Of a DNA stretch of 64,000 bases, positions 24,585 through 33,942 are shown piece after piece. The DNA is from Flavobacteriaceae bacterium CRH. Its GTDB lineage: Bacteria > Bacteroidota > Bacteroidia > Flavobacteriales > Flavobacteriaceae. The stretch is from contig LMAJ01000005.1 of assembly GCA_001507425.1 (NCBI GenBank), forward strand, positions 124,001 to 188,000, read 5' to 3'. Under the pieces are notes generated by a model. The model did not search any database, was not told where the DNA came from, and saw only the letters and a list, made by a program, of their open reading frames with translations. The stretch's first letter is position 1, and each line of letters begins with the position of its first letter. The position numbers and the translations under genes are program-made.

Positions 24585-26270
24585 CTACCAGAATTTAACA
24601 TACAGAGCTACAATAATCAATAATGTGATTACGATTAAAACTGTAGTTTGTGGTTTTACTTTAAACATTTCAGAGTCTATTTCAAATGCTTTAGGATTTA
24701 CTTTCGGTCCTGCAAAACTGATTGCTATCATAGCCAACATTGTAAAGAAGAATGACAATCCCATACAAATGTGGAAAGGAATTTCGAAAGCGCCTTTACC
24801 ATTAGGATAAGCTGTATATAATAATGTCTCGTTTCCGAATAACATTGGAGCATATTCGTTGAATAATACAGATAAAACAAATCCTAAAATTACACCCACA
24901 ATGGCTGCCGTTCCTGTAGTTCTTTTCCAGAACATACCAAGGAAGAACATGGCAAAAACTCCAGGGCTAATAAATCCGGTATATTTTTGGATATAGGTAA
25001 ATCCACCAACTCCGCCAATTCCTAAAATATCATTCCATGTAAACAACACCGCTAAAAGCATTGCAGCAAAAACGGCAATTCTACCAATGTTTACTTGTTG
25101 TTTTTCACCCGCTTCTTTCTGGATGTATTTTTTATGAATATCTAACGTATAAATTGTAGAAATACTGTTTACTTTTCCGGCTAAAGACGCTACAATCGCA
25201 GCAGTCAAAGCCGCAACAGAAAGTCCTTTTAAACCTGTTGGCAAGAACGTTAATACAGCAGAATACGCTCCGTCTTTACCTCCAACCAATTGTGGTAAAT
25301 GTCCGTTTTGGTATAAAACGTAAGCAGCGATTCCTGGTAACATTACGATTAACGGCATTAATAATTTTAGCATACCGGCAAACAAAATTCCTGTACGTGC
25401 CGTTTGTAAATCAGCACCAAGAGCTCTTTGCGTAATGTATTGGTTACAACCCCAATAGTTTAAGTTGATGATCCAGATACCTGCAAGGTATGACATTAAA
25501 CCAGGAAAAGTTAAGTATTTATCAATATCAAGCTGAGATGATGTTGCAGTTGGTTTTGGAATAATCATTTTGAAATGCTCAGGAGCTTCTCTCATTAAAA
25601 CTTTGAAACCGGCAATAGCATTTTCGCCAACTCCAAAATACTGACCAACAGTTGTCAGTGCAATATAAGATGTTACCAAACCTCCAATAATTAAAACAGC
25701 AACCTGAATAACATCAGTGTAAGCTACAACTTTCATACCTCCAAGAGAGATAAACAAAGCAAAGACAGCCAATCCGACCATAATAACATGAAGATATTCT
25801 CCTCCTGCAAGTCCGTTAATAGCAACAGCTCCTAAATATAAAATCGAAGTTAAGTTTACAAAAACATATAAAAACAACCAGAAAACGGCCATAATCAAAG
25901 CAGTCGATTCGTTGTAACGTGTTTTTAAAAACTGAGGCATCGTGTAAATCTTGTTTTTAAGATATACAGGAATAAACCACACAGCAACAATAATTAAGGC
26001 AACAGCAGCCAACCATTCATAAGCAGCAACGGCAATTCCTAAAAAGAAGCCTTCACCACTCATTCCAATAAATTGTTCAGCTGAGATATTAGAAGCAATT
26101 AAAGATGCCCCAATAGCCCACCAGGTTAAGTTTCCTTCCGCCAGGAAGTACGCTTTAGCATCTTGTTCGTCTTTTTTACGTTTGTTATAAATGGTAAATC
26201 CGTAGGTGGCGACTACGATAAAATAGATGATAAAAACCGCATAATCTGCGAAAGCAAGGTTCTGGTTCAT
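24585..26270 (-). CDS. Sodium/sugar symporter (SSS/SGLT family)
   Basis: A 561-residue membrane protein with about 14 predicted helices, of the sodium:solute symporter family. Diagnostic parts are WWAIGASLIASNISAEQFIG (helix 1 region), GGMKVVAYTDVIQ, and a LNYWGCNQYITQRALGA segment typical of SGLT-like sugar carriers. It should take up a hexose across the inner membrane by sodium symport. It is followed upstream by galT, galK and galM in the same direction, so galactose is the most likely substrate. The 75-bp gap to galT contains no clear terminator, and cotranscription is plausible. Confidence 0.9.
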   Translation of the reverse strand: MNQNLAFADYAVFIIYFIVVATYGFTIYNKRKKDEQDAKAYFLAEGNLTWWAIGASLIASNISAEQFIGMSGEGFFLGIAVAAYEWLAAVALIIVAVWFIPVYLKNKIYTMPQFLKTRYNESTALIMAVFWLFLYVFVNLTSILYLGAVAINGLAGGEYLHVIMVGLAVFALFISLGGMKVVAYTDVIQVAVLIIGGLVTSYIALTTVGQYFGVGENAIAGFKVLMREAPEHFKMIIPKPTATSSQLDIDKYLTFPGLMSYLAGIWIINLNYWGCNQYITQRALGADLQTARTGILFAGMLKLLMPLIVMLPGIAAYVLYQNGHLPQLVGGKDGAYSAVLTFLPTGLKGLSVAALTAAIVASLAGKVNSISTIYTLDIHKKYIQKEAGEKQQVNIGRIAVFAAMLLAVLFTWNDILGIGGVGGFTYIQKYTGFISPGVFAMFFLGMFWKRTTGTAAIVGVILGFVLSVLFNEYAPMLFGNETLLYTAYPNGKGAFEIPFHICMGLSFFFTMLAMIAISFAGPKVNPKAFEIDSEMFKVKPQTTVLIVITLLIIVALYVKFW

Positions 26271-26345
26271 TGTTGGTAGTATTTTAAAAATTAGTAAAGG
26301 GTGATTGTTTGTTATTTAAGTTTCAAAACTTATTTTATTTTTAGA

Positions 26346-27419
26346 TTATGAATGTTCAACTTTATTTTTTTCTTTGCTTTTATAATGTACGTCTGATAAT
26401 TCTCTTAAAATTTCGGCACTTTTTTCAGGAGTAATATCACGTTGCGATTCCGCTAACATTTCGTAGCCAACCATGAATTTTTTTACGCTTGCAGAACGCA
26501 GCAATGGCGGATAAAAATGCATATGAAAATGCCATTCCGGATGTTCAAACCCATCAGTTGGAGCCTGATGAATTCCTGATGAATACGGAAAAGAAGTGTT
26601 GAATAAATTATCGTATTTTGATGTTAATTGTTTTAATATTGTAGCATAAGCAATTGTTTCATCAGCAGTAAGATCTGTGATTTTGTTAAAAGCTCTTTTA
26701 CTGATAATCATTGTTTCGTATGGCCAGATTGCCCAAAAAGGAACCAAAGCCACAAAATGATCATTTTCGATAACAATACGTTCTCCGGATCTAAGCTCTG
26801 CTTTTAGATAATCTTCAAGAAGCGTTTTTCTGTTTTTATCAAAATAGGATTTAAAGCTTTTATGGGTTTTTTCAACCTGAGTTGGCAATGATGATTGCGC
26901 CCAGATTTGTCCATGCGGATGCGGGTTGCTGCAACCCATAACACTTCCTTTATTTTCAAAAATCTGAACGTGGTTAATATATTTAATGTTCCCTAAATCA
27001 GTATATTCTGTTTGCCATGTTTTGATAATGTTTTCAATTTCGGCAATACTCATTTCAGGCAGTGTAAGATCATGTCTTGGTGAAAAACAAACGACTCTCG
27101 AAATTCCGCGCTCGGGTTGTGCTTTAAAAAAGGTATGTTTTATATCTTCTTCAAAAATAATTTCATCTTGTTTCATGGCGGCAAAATCATTTTCAAAGAC
27201 AAAACTGTCCTTATAATCCGGATTATTGACTCCGTTTGCACGAACATTTCCGGGGCATAAATAACAAGTTGAATCGTATTTTGGTAATGCCTCTGTTAAA
27301 ACAGTTTCGTTTTGTCCTTGCCACGGACGGTTTGAGCGATGAGGTGAAACTAAAACCCATTCATTAATTAATGGATTAAAGCGTCTGTGCGGATCTTCGT
27401 TAATGTCAAAATTTTTCAT
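26346..27419 (-). CDS. galT: Galactose-1-phosphate uridylyltransferase
   Basis: A 357-residue GalT that exchanges UMP between UDP-glucose and galactose-1-phosphate in the Leloir pathway. The nucleophilic histidine is in NPHPHGQIW (His169, with His167). The zinc-site cysteines are in TCYLCPGN (Cys52, Cys55). C-terminal EWHFHMHFYPPLLRS is also typical. It is cytoplasmic and of normal length. The galK gene lies 15 bp upstream, so the two form an operon with galM. Confidence 0.95.
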   Translation of the reverse strand: MKNFDINEDPHRRFNPLINEWVLVSPHRSNRPWQGQNETVLTEALPKYDSTCYLCPGNVRANGVNNPDYKDSFVFENDFAAMKQDEIIFEEDIKHTFFKAQPERGISRVVCFSPRHDLTLPEMSIAEIENIIKTWQTEYTDLGNIKYINHVQIFENKGSVMGCSNPHPHGQIWAQSSLPTQVEKTHKSFKSYFDKNRKTLLEDYLKAELRSGERIVIENDHFVALVPFWAIWPYETMIISKRAFNKITDLTADETIAYATILKQLTSKYDNLFNTSFPYSSGIHQAPTDGFEHPEWHFHMHFYPPLLRSASVKKFMVGYEMLAESQRDITPEKSAEILRELSDVHYKSKEKNKVEHS

Positions 27420-27434
27420 TGTACTGGTGTGGTA

Positions 27435-28595
27435 TTAAAGTAGTGTTGTTCCGTTTGCGATTTTTACATCATAAAATTTTAGTTCGATACCAAATATATC
27501 TAAATAAAGATTTGAAAACTTACTTTTTACCTCATTTTCATGACCTTTTTTAATTAAATTTATGGTGCAACCGCCAAATCCTCCACCCATTAACCTCGAA
27601 CCAATTACGGCATCGTCACTTTTTGCAGTATCTACAAGCATATCCAGCTCAGCGCAACTCACTGCATATTCCTTAGATAAGCCATCATGTGTTTCAAAAA
27701 GTAATTGTCCTAAAAGTTCTATATTTCCATTATCCAAAGCATCACATGCCTTTGTTACACGCTTAATTTCTTTTACCACAAAATGAACTCTTTTAAAAAC
27801 AGTTTCGTTCATTTTATCCTGAAGGCTCAAAATTTGTTCTTCTGTACAATCTCTAAAACTTTTTATTTCAGGAAAGTTGTTTTTTATAATTGATAAACCT
27901 TCTTCGCATTCAATTCGTCTTGTATTATATTCAGAGGTAAAAAGCGAATGTTTAACATTACTATCAAATAACACCAAAGAATAATCTTTGAAATTGGCAT
28001 CGTGATATTCAAATTCAAGCGTATTACAATCTAATTTTATAACCTTGTTTTCAAGACCGTGAACGCTCGAAAACTGGTCCATAATTCCACAATTAATTCC
28101 AACCCAATGTTCTGCTTTTTGACCCATTAAAGCAATATCAACCTTATTAATTGTAAGGTTAAAAAGTTCTTTTATACCGAAAAGCATTCCGCACTCTAAA
28201 GCTGCAGAAGACGATAATCCTGAACCAACCGGAATATTGCTGCTAAAAACACAATTAAAACCTTCAAACGAAAACCCGTTATCCTGCAATTGTTTAATTA
28301 CGCCAAGAATATAATTTGTCCAGACAGCATCGTTTAATTTAATTTCTTTTGTTAAATCAACCTCAAATTCTTCATTTAAATCTATAGCAATTACTTTAGA
28401 TTTTGAAGTGTTGTTTTTTTCGAAAGCAAAAACAATAACCTTGTCAATTGCAGCCGGTAAAACATAACCGTCATTATAATCGATATGTTCTCCAATAATA
28501 TTAATTCTTCCCGGAGAAAGCACGATTTTTTGAGGCGTTGATCCAAATGATTTTTCAAAAAAAGCAGTTGTGTTTTGTATTAAAATGTCATTCAT
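27435..28595 (-). CDS. galK: Galactokinase
   Basis: A 386-residue GHMP-family kinase that phosphorylates alpha-galactose at C1. The galactokinase signature is near residues 29-40 (GRINIIGEHIDY), the ATP loop is PVGSGLSSSAAL, and the third motif is GSRLMGGGFGGCTI near the C-terminus. It is placed between galT (15 bp) and galM (23 bp) on the same strand. Together with the symporter the operon covers uptake, anomer conversion, phosphorylation and uridylyl transfer; a UDP-galactose 4-epimerase is not in this window. Confidence 0.95.
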   Translation of the reverse strand: MNDILIQNTTAFFEKSFGSTPQKIVLSPGRINIIGEHIDYNDGYVLPAAIDKVIVFAFEKNNTSKSKVIAIDLNEEFEVDLTKEIKLNDAVWTNYILGVIKQLQDNGFSFEGFNCVFSSNIPVGSGLSSSAALECGMLFGIKELFNLTINKVDIALMGQKAEHWVGINCGIMDQFSSVHGLENKVIKLDCNTLEFEYHDANFKDYSLVLFDSNVKHSLFTSEYNTRRIECEEGLSIIKNNFPEIKSFRDCTEEQILSLQDKMNETVFKRVHFVVKEIKRVTKACDALDNGNIELLGQLLFETHDGLSKEYAVSCAELDMLVDTAKSDDAVIGSRLMGGGFGGCTINLIKKGHENEVKSKFSNLYLDIFGIELKFYDVKIANGTTLL

Positions 28596-28618
28596 TGTGT
28601 AATAAATAGGTATTGTTT

Positions 28619-29674
28619 TTAGCTTATTTTTTGAAATTGATAAACCGTTTTTTGTTGATATTCATCTCCTTTTTTCAAAACCGAATTCGGAAAATTAGAA
28701 TGATTTGGAGCATCAGGGAAATTTTGGGTTTCAAAACAAATTCCGCTTGACGGATGATAATTTGCATTTTCTTTTCCTTTCAAAGTATCAAAACAATTTC
28801 CTCCTACATATACATGTACACTTGGCTGATCTGTGTAAACGTTCATTTTTAAATTGTTTTTTTTGCTGAATAATTGAGCTACAATTTCATTTTTAGCTTC
28901 AATTACAAAGGAATTATCAATTACTGAGGGACAATTTTTTGCTGTTCTGAAATCAAAATCATGATTAGAAAGACTGGTAAAATTTCCGGATGGAATATTG
29001 TCTGAATTCGTCTCTAAAATTTGATCAGAATCGATGAACATTTCCTGATCCAGAACCGTAGAATCATGACCGTTGAGGTTAAAATAACTATGATGCGTCA
29101 GGTTTAAAACAGTATCTTCGGTCGTTGTCGCTTTATATTCTAATTGCAATTCGTTTGCTTCTGTTAAAGTATAAGTTAAATCGACACTTAATTCGCCAGG
29201 AAAATTTTCATCTAAATGATCACTTATTAAGCGAAATGTTATCGAAGGATTTTCTCCATTTGTAATCTTCGTAACCGACCAGACCTTTCTTCCAAAACCA
29301 ATATTTCCTCCATGTAAAGTATTACCGCTGTTATTGCCAACGAGCTGAAATGTTTTGTCATTTAAAGTAAAAGTCCCTTTATTGATTCTTCCCGCATAAC
29401 GGCCAATGGTGGTCCCAAAATAAGGAGCACTTGGCAAACTGTAAGATTGTAAATAAGAATCTAAAGTATCAAAGCCTAAAACAACATCTGCCCAATTTCC
29501 ATTTTTAAGTGGCACTTGAAGAGAAGTAACAGTTGCACCGTAATTGATAATTTGTGCTTTCATTCCGTTTTTATTTGATAATTCAAAAGAGAAAATTTTC
29601 TCTCCGTCAGGCATCAAACCAAACAATTTAGCTTCAGATGTATCTATTAAATGCGATATGTGTTTTAATTCCAT
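28619..29674 (-). CDS. galM: Aldose 1-epimerase (galactose mutarotase)
   Basis: A 351-residue GalM that equilibrates beta and alpha galactose so that galK can act. The catalytic histidine region is LTHHSYFNLNGHD, and the C-terminal glutamate is in GICFETQNFPDAPNHSNFP. The substrate-binding IGRYAGRI segment is near residue 75. I chose the ATG at 29674 (MELKHI); the frame stays open to 29713, but that would add a poorly conserved hydrophobic tail. It is first in the galactose operon, facing the GntR-type regulator. There is no signal peptide, unlike the lipoprotein homologue at 38339. Confidence 0.92.
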   Translation of the reverse strand: MELKHISHLIDTSEAKLFGLMPDGEKIFSFELSNKNGMKAQIINYGATVTSLQVPLKNGNWADVVLGFDTLDSYLQSYSLPSAPYFGTTIGRYAGRINKGTFTLNDKTFQLVGNNSGNTLHGGNIGFGRKVWSVTKITNGENPSITFRLISDHLDENFPGELSVDLTYTLTEANELQLEYKATTTEDTVLNLTHHSYFNLNGHDSTVLDQEMFIDSDQILETNSDNIPSGNFTSLSNHDFDFRTAKNCPSVIDNSFVIEAKNEIVAQLFSKKNNLKMNVYTDQPSVHVYVGGNCFDTLKGKENANYHPSSGICFETQNFPDAPNHSNFPNSVLKKGDEYQQKTVYQFQKIS

Positions 29675-29698
29675 AAAAAATTTACTAAAAATGAAATC

Positions 29699-29706
29699 CA
29701 AAAATA
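29699..29706 (-). promoter_or_regulatory. -7 element for galM-galK-galT
   Basis: TATTTTTG on the minus strand matches TAnnTTTG, about 25 bp before the galM start. No clear -33 TTG was found. Confidence 0.45.
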
Positions 29707-29727
29707 GAAACATTTTAAAAGTTTACA

Positions 29728-29744
29728 TACCAGTACCTACCAGT
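29728..29744. promoter_or_regulatory. Candidate operator: direct repeat TACCAGT, 10-bp period
   Basis: TACCAGT occurs twice, at 29728-29734 and 29738-29744, spaced by exactly one helical turn in the gap between galM and the GntR-type regulator. Its position upstream of the galM -7 element suggests a regulator site, most simply for the adjacent regulator. Confidence 0.45.
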
Positions 29745-29775
29745 TTTTTGTATATTGCGGCAAATTCCCATTTTT

Positions 29776-30774
29776 ATGAATATAATTTCTATTCAAAACA
29801 ATCTTGGTTTACCAAAATATAAACAGATAATTCTTTCAATTGAAAAGGCAATTGAAGACGAACAATTGGTAAAAGGCGACAGGCTTCCGTCTGTAAATAA
29901 AGTATGTTTGGCTTTTTCATTATCGCGCGATACCGTTTTGCAAGGCTATGATGAACTTAAAAAAAGAGGGATTATTTATGCCATTCCCGGCAAAGGATAT
30001 TACGTCAAAAGCGTTGAAACCACTATAAAACAGAAGATTTTTTTACTTTTTGATGAATTGAATATTTTCAAGGAAGACATTTATAATTCGTTTTTAAAGA
30101 ACATCGGAAAAAATGTTCAGGTCGATATTTTCTTTCACCATTTTAACGTTCCCGTTTTTCAAAAACTAATTAACGACAGTAACGGAAATTACACGAAATA
30201 TATCCTAATGCCTACGAACTTAATCGATATAGTAAATTCTATAAAAACCCTACCAGTAGGTGATGTAATTATACTCGATCAGACCAATCCTGATTTAAAA
30301 TTATATCCTGCCATTTATCAAAATCACCAAAAAGATATTTTTGAAGGCTTGCAAAAAGGGAAATCAAAATTGAATAAATACAAAAAACTGATTTTGATTT
30401 TTCCGGGATTCAGAGAGCCGCTCGGAATGAAAATTGGTTTTGAGAATTTTTGTAATGAATATCATTTTGAACACGAAATTATAACCGAATTTACGGATAG
30501 AGAAATCACTATTGGCGACCTTTATATTATTCCAAACGACAGAGATTTGGTTCGTGTAATTGAAAATGCCAGAGATCAAAACCTGAAATTAGGGAATGAT
30601 TTTGGAATCATTTCTTATAATGAAACACCATTGAAAAAAATTGTAGCAAACGGAATAACCACAATTTCGACCCATTTTGAAGCTATGGGAAAAATTTTAG
30701 CAGAGATGGTTTTGAAAGGCAAAAAAGAACAAATTGAAAATAAGTCATCACTAATTATGCGAAATTCACTGTAA
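29776..30774 (+). CDS. GntR-family regulator with sugar-binding (LacI-like) domain
   Basis: A 332-residue regulator. Residues 10-75 form a winged helix of the GntR family (DRLPSVNKVCLAFSLSRDTVLQGYDELKKRG). The rest looks like a periplasmic-binding-protein-type effector domain (NRDLVRVIENARDQ, FGIISYNETPLKKI, ITTISTHFEAMG). This is the AraR/GntR-LacI chimera architecture, often a repressor relieved by a sugar. It is divergent from galM with a 100-bp gap, so it probably controls the galactose genes. The start at 29776 (MNIISIQ) fits the family better than the ATG-like codon at 29755. Confidence 0.88.
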   Translation: MNIISIQNNLGLPKYKQIILSIEKAIEDEQLVKGDRLPSVNKVCLAFSLSRDTVLQGYDELKKRGIIYAIPGKGYYVKSVETTIKQKIFLLFDELNIFKEDIYNSFLKNIGKNVQVDIFFHHFNVPVFQKLINDSNGNYTKYILMPTNLIDIVNSIKTLPVGDVIILDQTNPDLKLYPAIYQNHQKDIFEGLQKGKSKLNKYKKLILIFPGFREPLGMKIGFENFCNEYHFEHEIITEFTDREITIGDLYIIPNDRDLVRVIENARDQNLKLGNDFGIISYNETPLKKIVANGITTISTHFEAMGKILAEMVLKGKKEQIENKSSLIMRNSL

Positions 30775-30880
30775 TTGCAAATAATTTCTTTTTGCCGTTA
30801 TCTTGATAATATCACAAATTTTTTCTGTTTTGTTTGTTAAATCACTAATATTTTCATTAAAAAAATAAAGGAAGTATTTC

Positions 30881-30912
30881 TTGTTTTCATGAAATTATTT
30901 TACTTACATTTG
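30881..30912 (+). promoter_or_regulatory. Orphan promoter (TTG-N21-TACATTTG)
   Basis: TTG at 30881-30883 and TACATTTG at 30905-30912 match the Bacteroidetes -33 and -7 elements with a 21-base spacer. Transcription would begin near 30919 and run to the hairpin at 31011-31041 without passing a gene. Confidence 0.5.
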
Positions 30913-31010
30913 CAAATGTATATTTCACACTTATTTTTTTAGCATTGGATAATGTGAACTATAATACAAATAATTTGTTTAGTTTTTTAATAGTAGTTTT
31001 ATTGAAGGAA

Positions 31011-31041
31011 AAACCCTGAAAGTTTGTAGCTTTCAGGGTTT
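31011..31041 (+). terminator. Strong hairpin terminator
   Basis: Perfect 12-bp arms AAACCCTGAAAG and CTTTCAGGGTTT around TTTGTAG. It can end a transcript from the promoter at 30881-30912 or, in the other direction, one from the Nudix-type gene. Confidence 0.8.
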
Positions 31042-31109
31042 GTTTATTATTGAAGATTTTCCATTGGTATGAGAAATGAAAAAACCGGACTTATCTGAGT
31101 GAAACTTTT

Positions 31110-31799
31110 TTAAAGATTCAATACAAAATCATGAAGTAATTTTTCTTCGTATTTTTCTTTATTGAAAGTATACAAATAAGATCCTTTTCGGGATGATTGC
31201 ATGTCTTTTTCTTCGAGTTTATTTAAAATTTCCAGAGAATTTATCTTGCTGATAAAATTTCTTTTATCCAATTCCTTGCTTAAAATGGCTTCATATAATT
31301 CAAGTAATTGACGCATAGTAAATTTTTCCGGCAACAATTCAAACCCAATTGGTTTAATAGAAGTCCTGTAACGCAATCTTTTAATGGCATTTTTTACCAT
31401 TTCATTATGGTCAAAAATTAAGTTTGGAGCTTCGGCAATAGGAAACCATTCAGCATGGTAGTTTTTAATAAGCTCCGTATTGTGATTTTCAATATTGATC
31501 AAAGCATAATACGAAACCGAAATCGTCCTTTCGACAGGATCACGATCAATTTCGCTGTAAGCATATAACTGCTCCATATAAATGTCGTGTAAACCCGTGT
31601 AAGTATTCAGGATTCTAATCGCCGCATTGTCTAATATTTCATCGCGTTTTAAAAATCCTCCAATCAAAGACCATTTACCCTTTTCAGGCTCAAAATCCCT
31701 TTGAATTAGTAGAATTTTCAGCCCCTGGCTGTCAAATCCAAAAATGATACAATCTACTGCTAATAAAACCTTATCGGCAGAGCTATAACTGTTTAGCAT
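31110..31799 (-). CDS. araR: Nudix-type transcriptional regulator AraR
   Basis: A 229-residue protein: an N-terminal Nudix-fold domain (about 10-140) and a C-terminal winged helix (about 150-220, FTMRQLLELYEAIL... and SSRKGSYLYTFNKEKYEEKL). This is the layout of the NrtR/AraR regulators; in Bacteroides AraR controls arabinose genes. The Nudix box (about 48-70) keeps the first Gly, Glu and Arg, but the catalytic REUxEE core reads RILNTY, so hydrolase activity is lost, as expected for a sugar-sensing regulator. It faces the secreted arabinofuranosidase and araBDA. A frame from a TTG at 31805 exists, but the ATG at 31799 is preferred. Confidence 0.85.
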   Translation of the reverse strand: MLNSYSSADKVLLAVDCIIFGFDSQGLKILLIQRDFEPEKGKWSLIGGFLKRDEILDNAAIRILNTYTGLHDIYMEQLYAYSEIDRDPVERTISVSYYALINIENHNTELIKNYHAEWFPIAEAPNLIFDHNEMVKNAIKRLRYRTSIKPIGFELLPEKFTMRQLLELYEAILSKELDKRNFISKINSLEILNKLEEKDMQSSRKGSYLYTFNKEKYEEKLLHDFVLNL

Positions 31800-31853
31800 A
31801 TTCAAAAATTTATTGGTAAATATATAAACTTCTTAACAGGTTTCATAATTTAT

Positions 31854-31872
31854 TAATGTAGATTTTACACTT
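31854..31872. promoter_or_regulatory. Candidate AraR operator 1
   Basis: TAATGT, 7 bases, then ACACTT. It lies about 55 bp upstream of the araR start. The 6+7+6 layout is the same as at the GH51 and araB promoters, suggesting autoregulation. Confidence 0.6.
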
Positions 31873-32162
31873 AAAACTATTTCTTTTTTATTAAAATATA
31901 AAAATTAGTGGCTTTGTAAAACATTGCAAAAGTAATTGGTTTTTTTTAAAGCTTATAAGTTGCTTTGTTAAAGGTCATTTTTAAACAAAAGAATTTCAGA
32001 TCCTGATAAACTATTCTAAAATACAGATAATTAATCTTATTTAATGAGGAAAAACATTCGCTTTTTAGCTGATATTTCAGGATAAGTTTGCGAAATGTAT
32101 TTTTATTTCATCTTTTTTTTAATGGTAATTTGTTTTTAAGGTTTTATTTTAACTAATTTTAC

Positions 32163-32181
32163 AAATGTGTAAAAAACACTT
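32163..32181. promoter_or_regulatory. Candidate AraR operator 2
   Basis: AAATGT, GTAAAAA, ACACTT. It lies 76 bp upstream of the GH51 gene and immediately before a weak -7 element (TATATCTG, 32181-32188), where a bound repressor would block polymerase. Confidence 0.65.
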
Positions 32182-32256
32182 ATATCTGTTTTCTTATTTA
32201 TGAGAGCGAATAGATTAAGCCTTAATGATTTTTAAAACATTGCAAAACAACATAAT

Positions 32257-33804
32257 ATGAAAAAACTGCTTTTAATTGGATTTCTTACAGCGATATGTAA
32301 TCAGGCTAATTTTGCTCAAAACCAAACTACAGTAATTATGATTGCCAATAAAACAGATGCTCCAATTATCAATAAAAATATTTATGGCCATTTTGCGGAA
32401 CATTTAGGGCGGTCTATTTATGGAGGTTTTTTTGTTGGAGACACTTCAAAAATTCCCAATACAAACGGAGTTAGAAACGATATTATTAAAGCATTGAAAG
32501 ACTTGAAAATTCCAAACTTAAGATGGCCAGGCGGTTGTTTTGCAGATACCTACCATTGGAAGGATGGCATTGGGCCAAAAGAACAGCGACCGACAATTGT
32601 CAACAAATGGTGGGGCGGTGTTACAGAAGATAATAGTTTTGGGACACACGATTTTCTAAATATGTGCGAATTATTGGGCGCTGAACCCTACTTATCAGGA
32701 AATGTTGGCAGCGGAACCGTTCAGGAACTAGCAGACTGGGTTCAGTATACTAATTTTAGCGGCAGAAGTCCGATGAGTGATTTACGTAAAAAAAATGGCA
32801 GGACAGAGCCGTGGAAAGTAAAATTCTGGGGAATTGGAAATGAAGCCTGGGGATGTGGAGGAAATATGACTGCAGAATATTATGCTGGAGAATACCGCAA
32901 GTTTGCCACATTTATGTCAGATTGGGAAAATACAGGAGGTTTTACCCGCATTGCATCAGGATCTAATAGCGATAATTATAATTGGACAGAAGTTTTAATG
33001 AAAAACATTCCACTAAATATGTTAGGCGGAGTTGGCGTGCATCATTATGCTGTAATCGATTGGAGCAAAAAAGGAGATGCGGTTGATTATACAGAAGATC
33101 AATATTTTAAAACCATGAAAGAAGCTTTGAAAATGGAAGAACTTGTTACAAAGCATAGTGCCATAATGGATAAATACGATCTGGAGAAAAAAGTTCCTAT
33201 TATGGTTGATGAATGGGGTGCCTGGTATGATGTCGAAAAAGGGACAAACGGAGGTTTTTTATACCAGCAAAATACAATGAGAGATGCTGTTTTAGCCGGG
33301 TCAACATTAAATATATTTAACAATCATGCAGATAGAGTTCGTATGGCAAATTTGGCGCAATGCGTCAATGTTTTGCAAGCGGTTATCCTGACCGATAAAG
33401 CAAAAATGATTACTACGCCAACCTATCAAGTAATGAAAATGTACAACGTACATCAGGATGCTAAATTATTGCCAATAACCTTCAATTCGCCAAACTATAC
33501 TTATAAAGGAGAAACACTTCCTGCGGTATCAGCATCGGCTTCAAAAGATAAAAGCGGTTTGATTCATATTTCATTGGTCAATATCGATTCCAAAAATAAA
33601 AATAAAGTTGAGATTGATGTAAAAGAGCTGGGCGTTAAAAACTTTACAGCAACTATTTTAAAAGCAGAAAAACTGCAGGATTACAATTCATTCGAAAATC
33701 CAAATAAAATTATACCAACAGTTTTTAAGGATTTCGAAAATAATAAAGGAAAATTAGAGATTACGATTCCGCCTTTTTCGGTATTAGTTTTAGAAGGAAA
33801 ATAG
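32257..33804 (+). CDS. Secreted alpha-L-arabinofuranosidase, GH51
   Basis: A 515-residue glycoside hydrolase that releases L-arabinose from arabinans and arabinoxylans. A signal peptide covers residues 1-20 (ending NFAQ). The GH51 acid/base is Glu196 in WGIGNEAWG, and the nucleophile is Glu319 in MVDEWGAWYD. WPGGCFADTYHW near residue 90 and the C-terminal beta domain are also typical. It supplies arabinose to the araBDA genes downstream and carries the same operator at its promoter. It is probably periplasmic or outside the cell. No lipobox is seen. Confidence 0.93.
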   Translation: MKKLLLIGFLTAICNQANFAQNQTTVIMIANKTDAPIINKNIYGHFAEHLGRSIYGGFFVGDTSKIPNTNGVRNDIIKALKDLKIPNLRWPGGCFADTYHWKDGIGPKEQRPTIVNKWWGGVTEDNSFGTHDFLNMCELLGAEPYLSGNVGSGTVQELADWVQYTNFSGRSPMSDLRKKNGRTEPWKVKFWGIGNEAWGCGGNMTAEYYAGEYRKFATFMSDWENTGGFTRIASGSNSDNYNWTEVLMKNIPLNMLGGVGVHHYAVIDWSKKGDAVDYTEDQYFKTMKEALKMEELVTKHSAIMDKYDLEKKVPIMVDEWGAWYDVEKGTNGGFLYQQNTMRDAVLAGSTLNIFNNHADRVRMANLAQCVNVLQAVILTDKAKMITTPTYQVMKMYNVHQDAKLLPITFNSPNYTYKGETLPAVSASASKDKSGLIHISLVNIDSKNKNKVEIDVKELGVKNFTATILKAEKLQDYNSFENPNKIIPTVFKDFENNKGKLEITIPPFSVLVLEGK

Positions 33805-33942
33805 AAGGCAACATCAAGGTTTTAAGAATTAGATGAAATAATCGCAAAAGAATAAATTTAAAACTGACGTTTATTTTTTGATTTGTTCTTAAACTCTTGT
33901 TTCGATGCATTATCTATAAAAACAACCTGTGTCATTTTTGTT

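Larger units (their letters stand above)
30775..31109. other. Intergenic region with orphan promoter and terminator
   Basis: No gene of normal size is visible. A promoter-like pair (30881-30912) and a strong hairpin (31011-31041) point the same way and frame about 120 bases with no good reading frame. The region separates the convergent GntR-type and Nudix-type regulator genes. Confidence 0.6.
31806..32256. other. Intergenic control region between araR and the GH51 gene
   Basis: A 450-base AT-rich gap with no gene visible. It holds two of the three 19-bp palindromes described as candidate AraR operators (31854-31872 and 32163-32181), one close to each divergent gene. The rest contains no clear structure. 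Confidence 0.6.
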
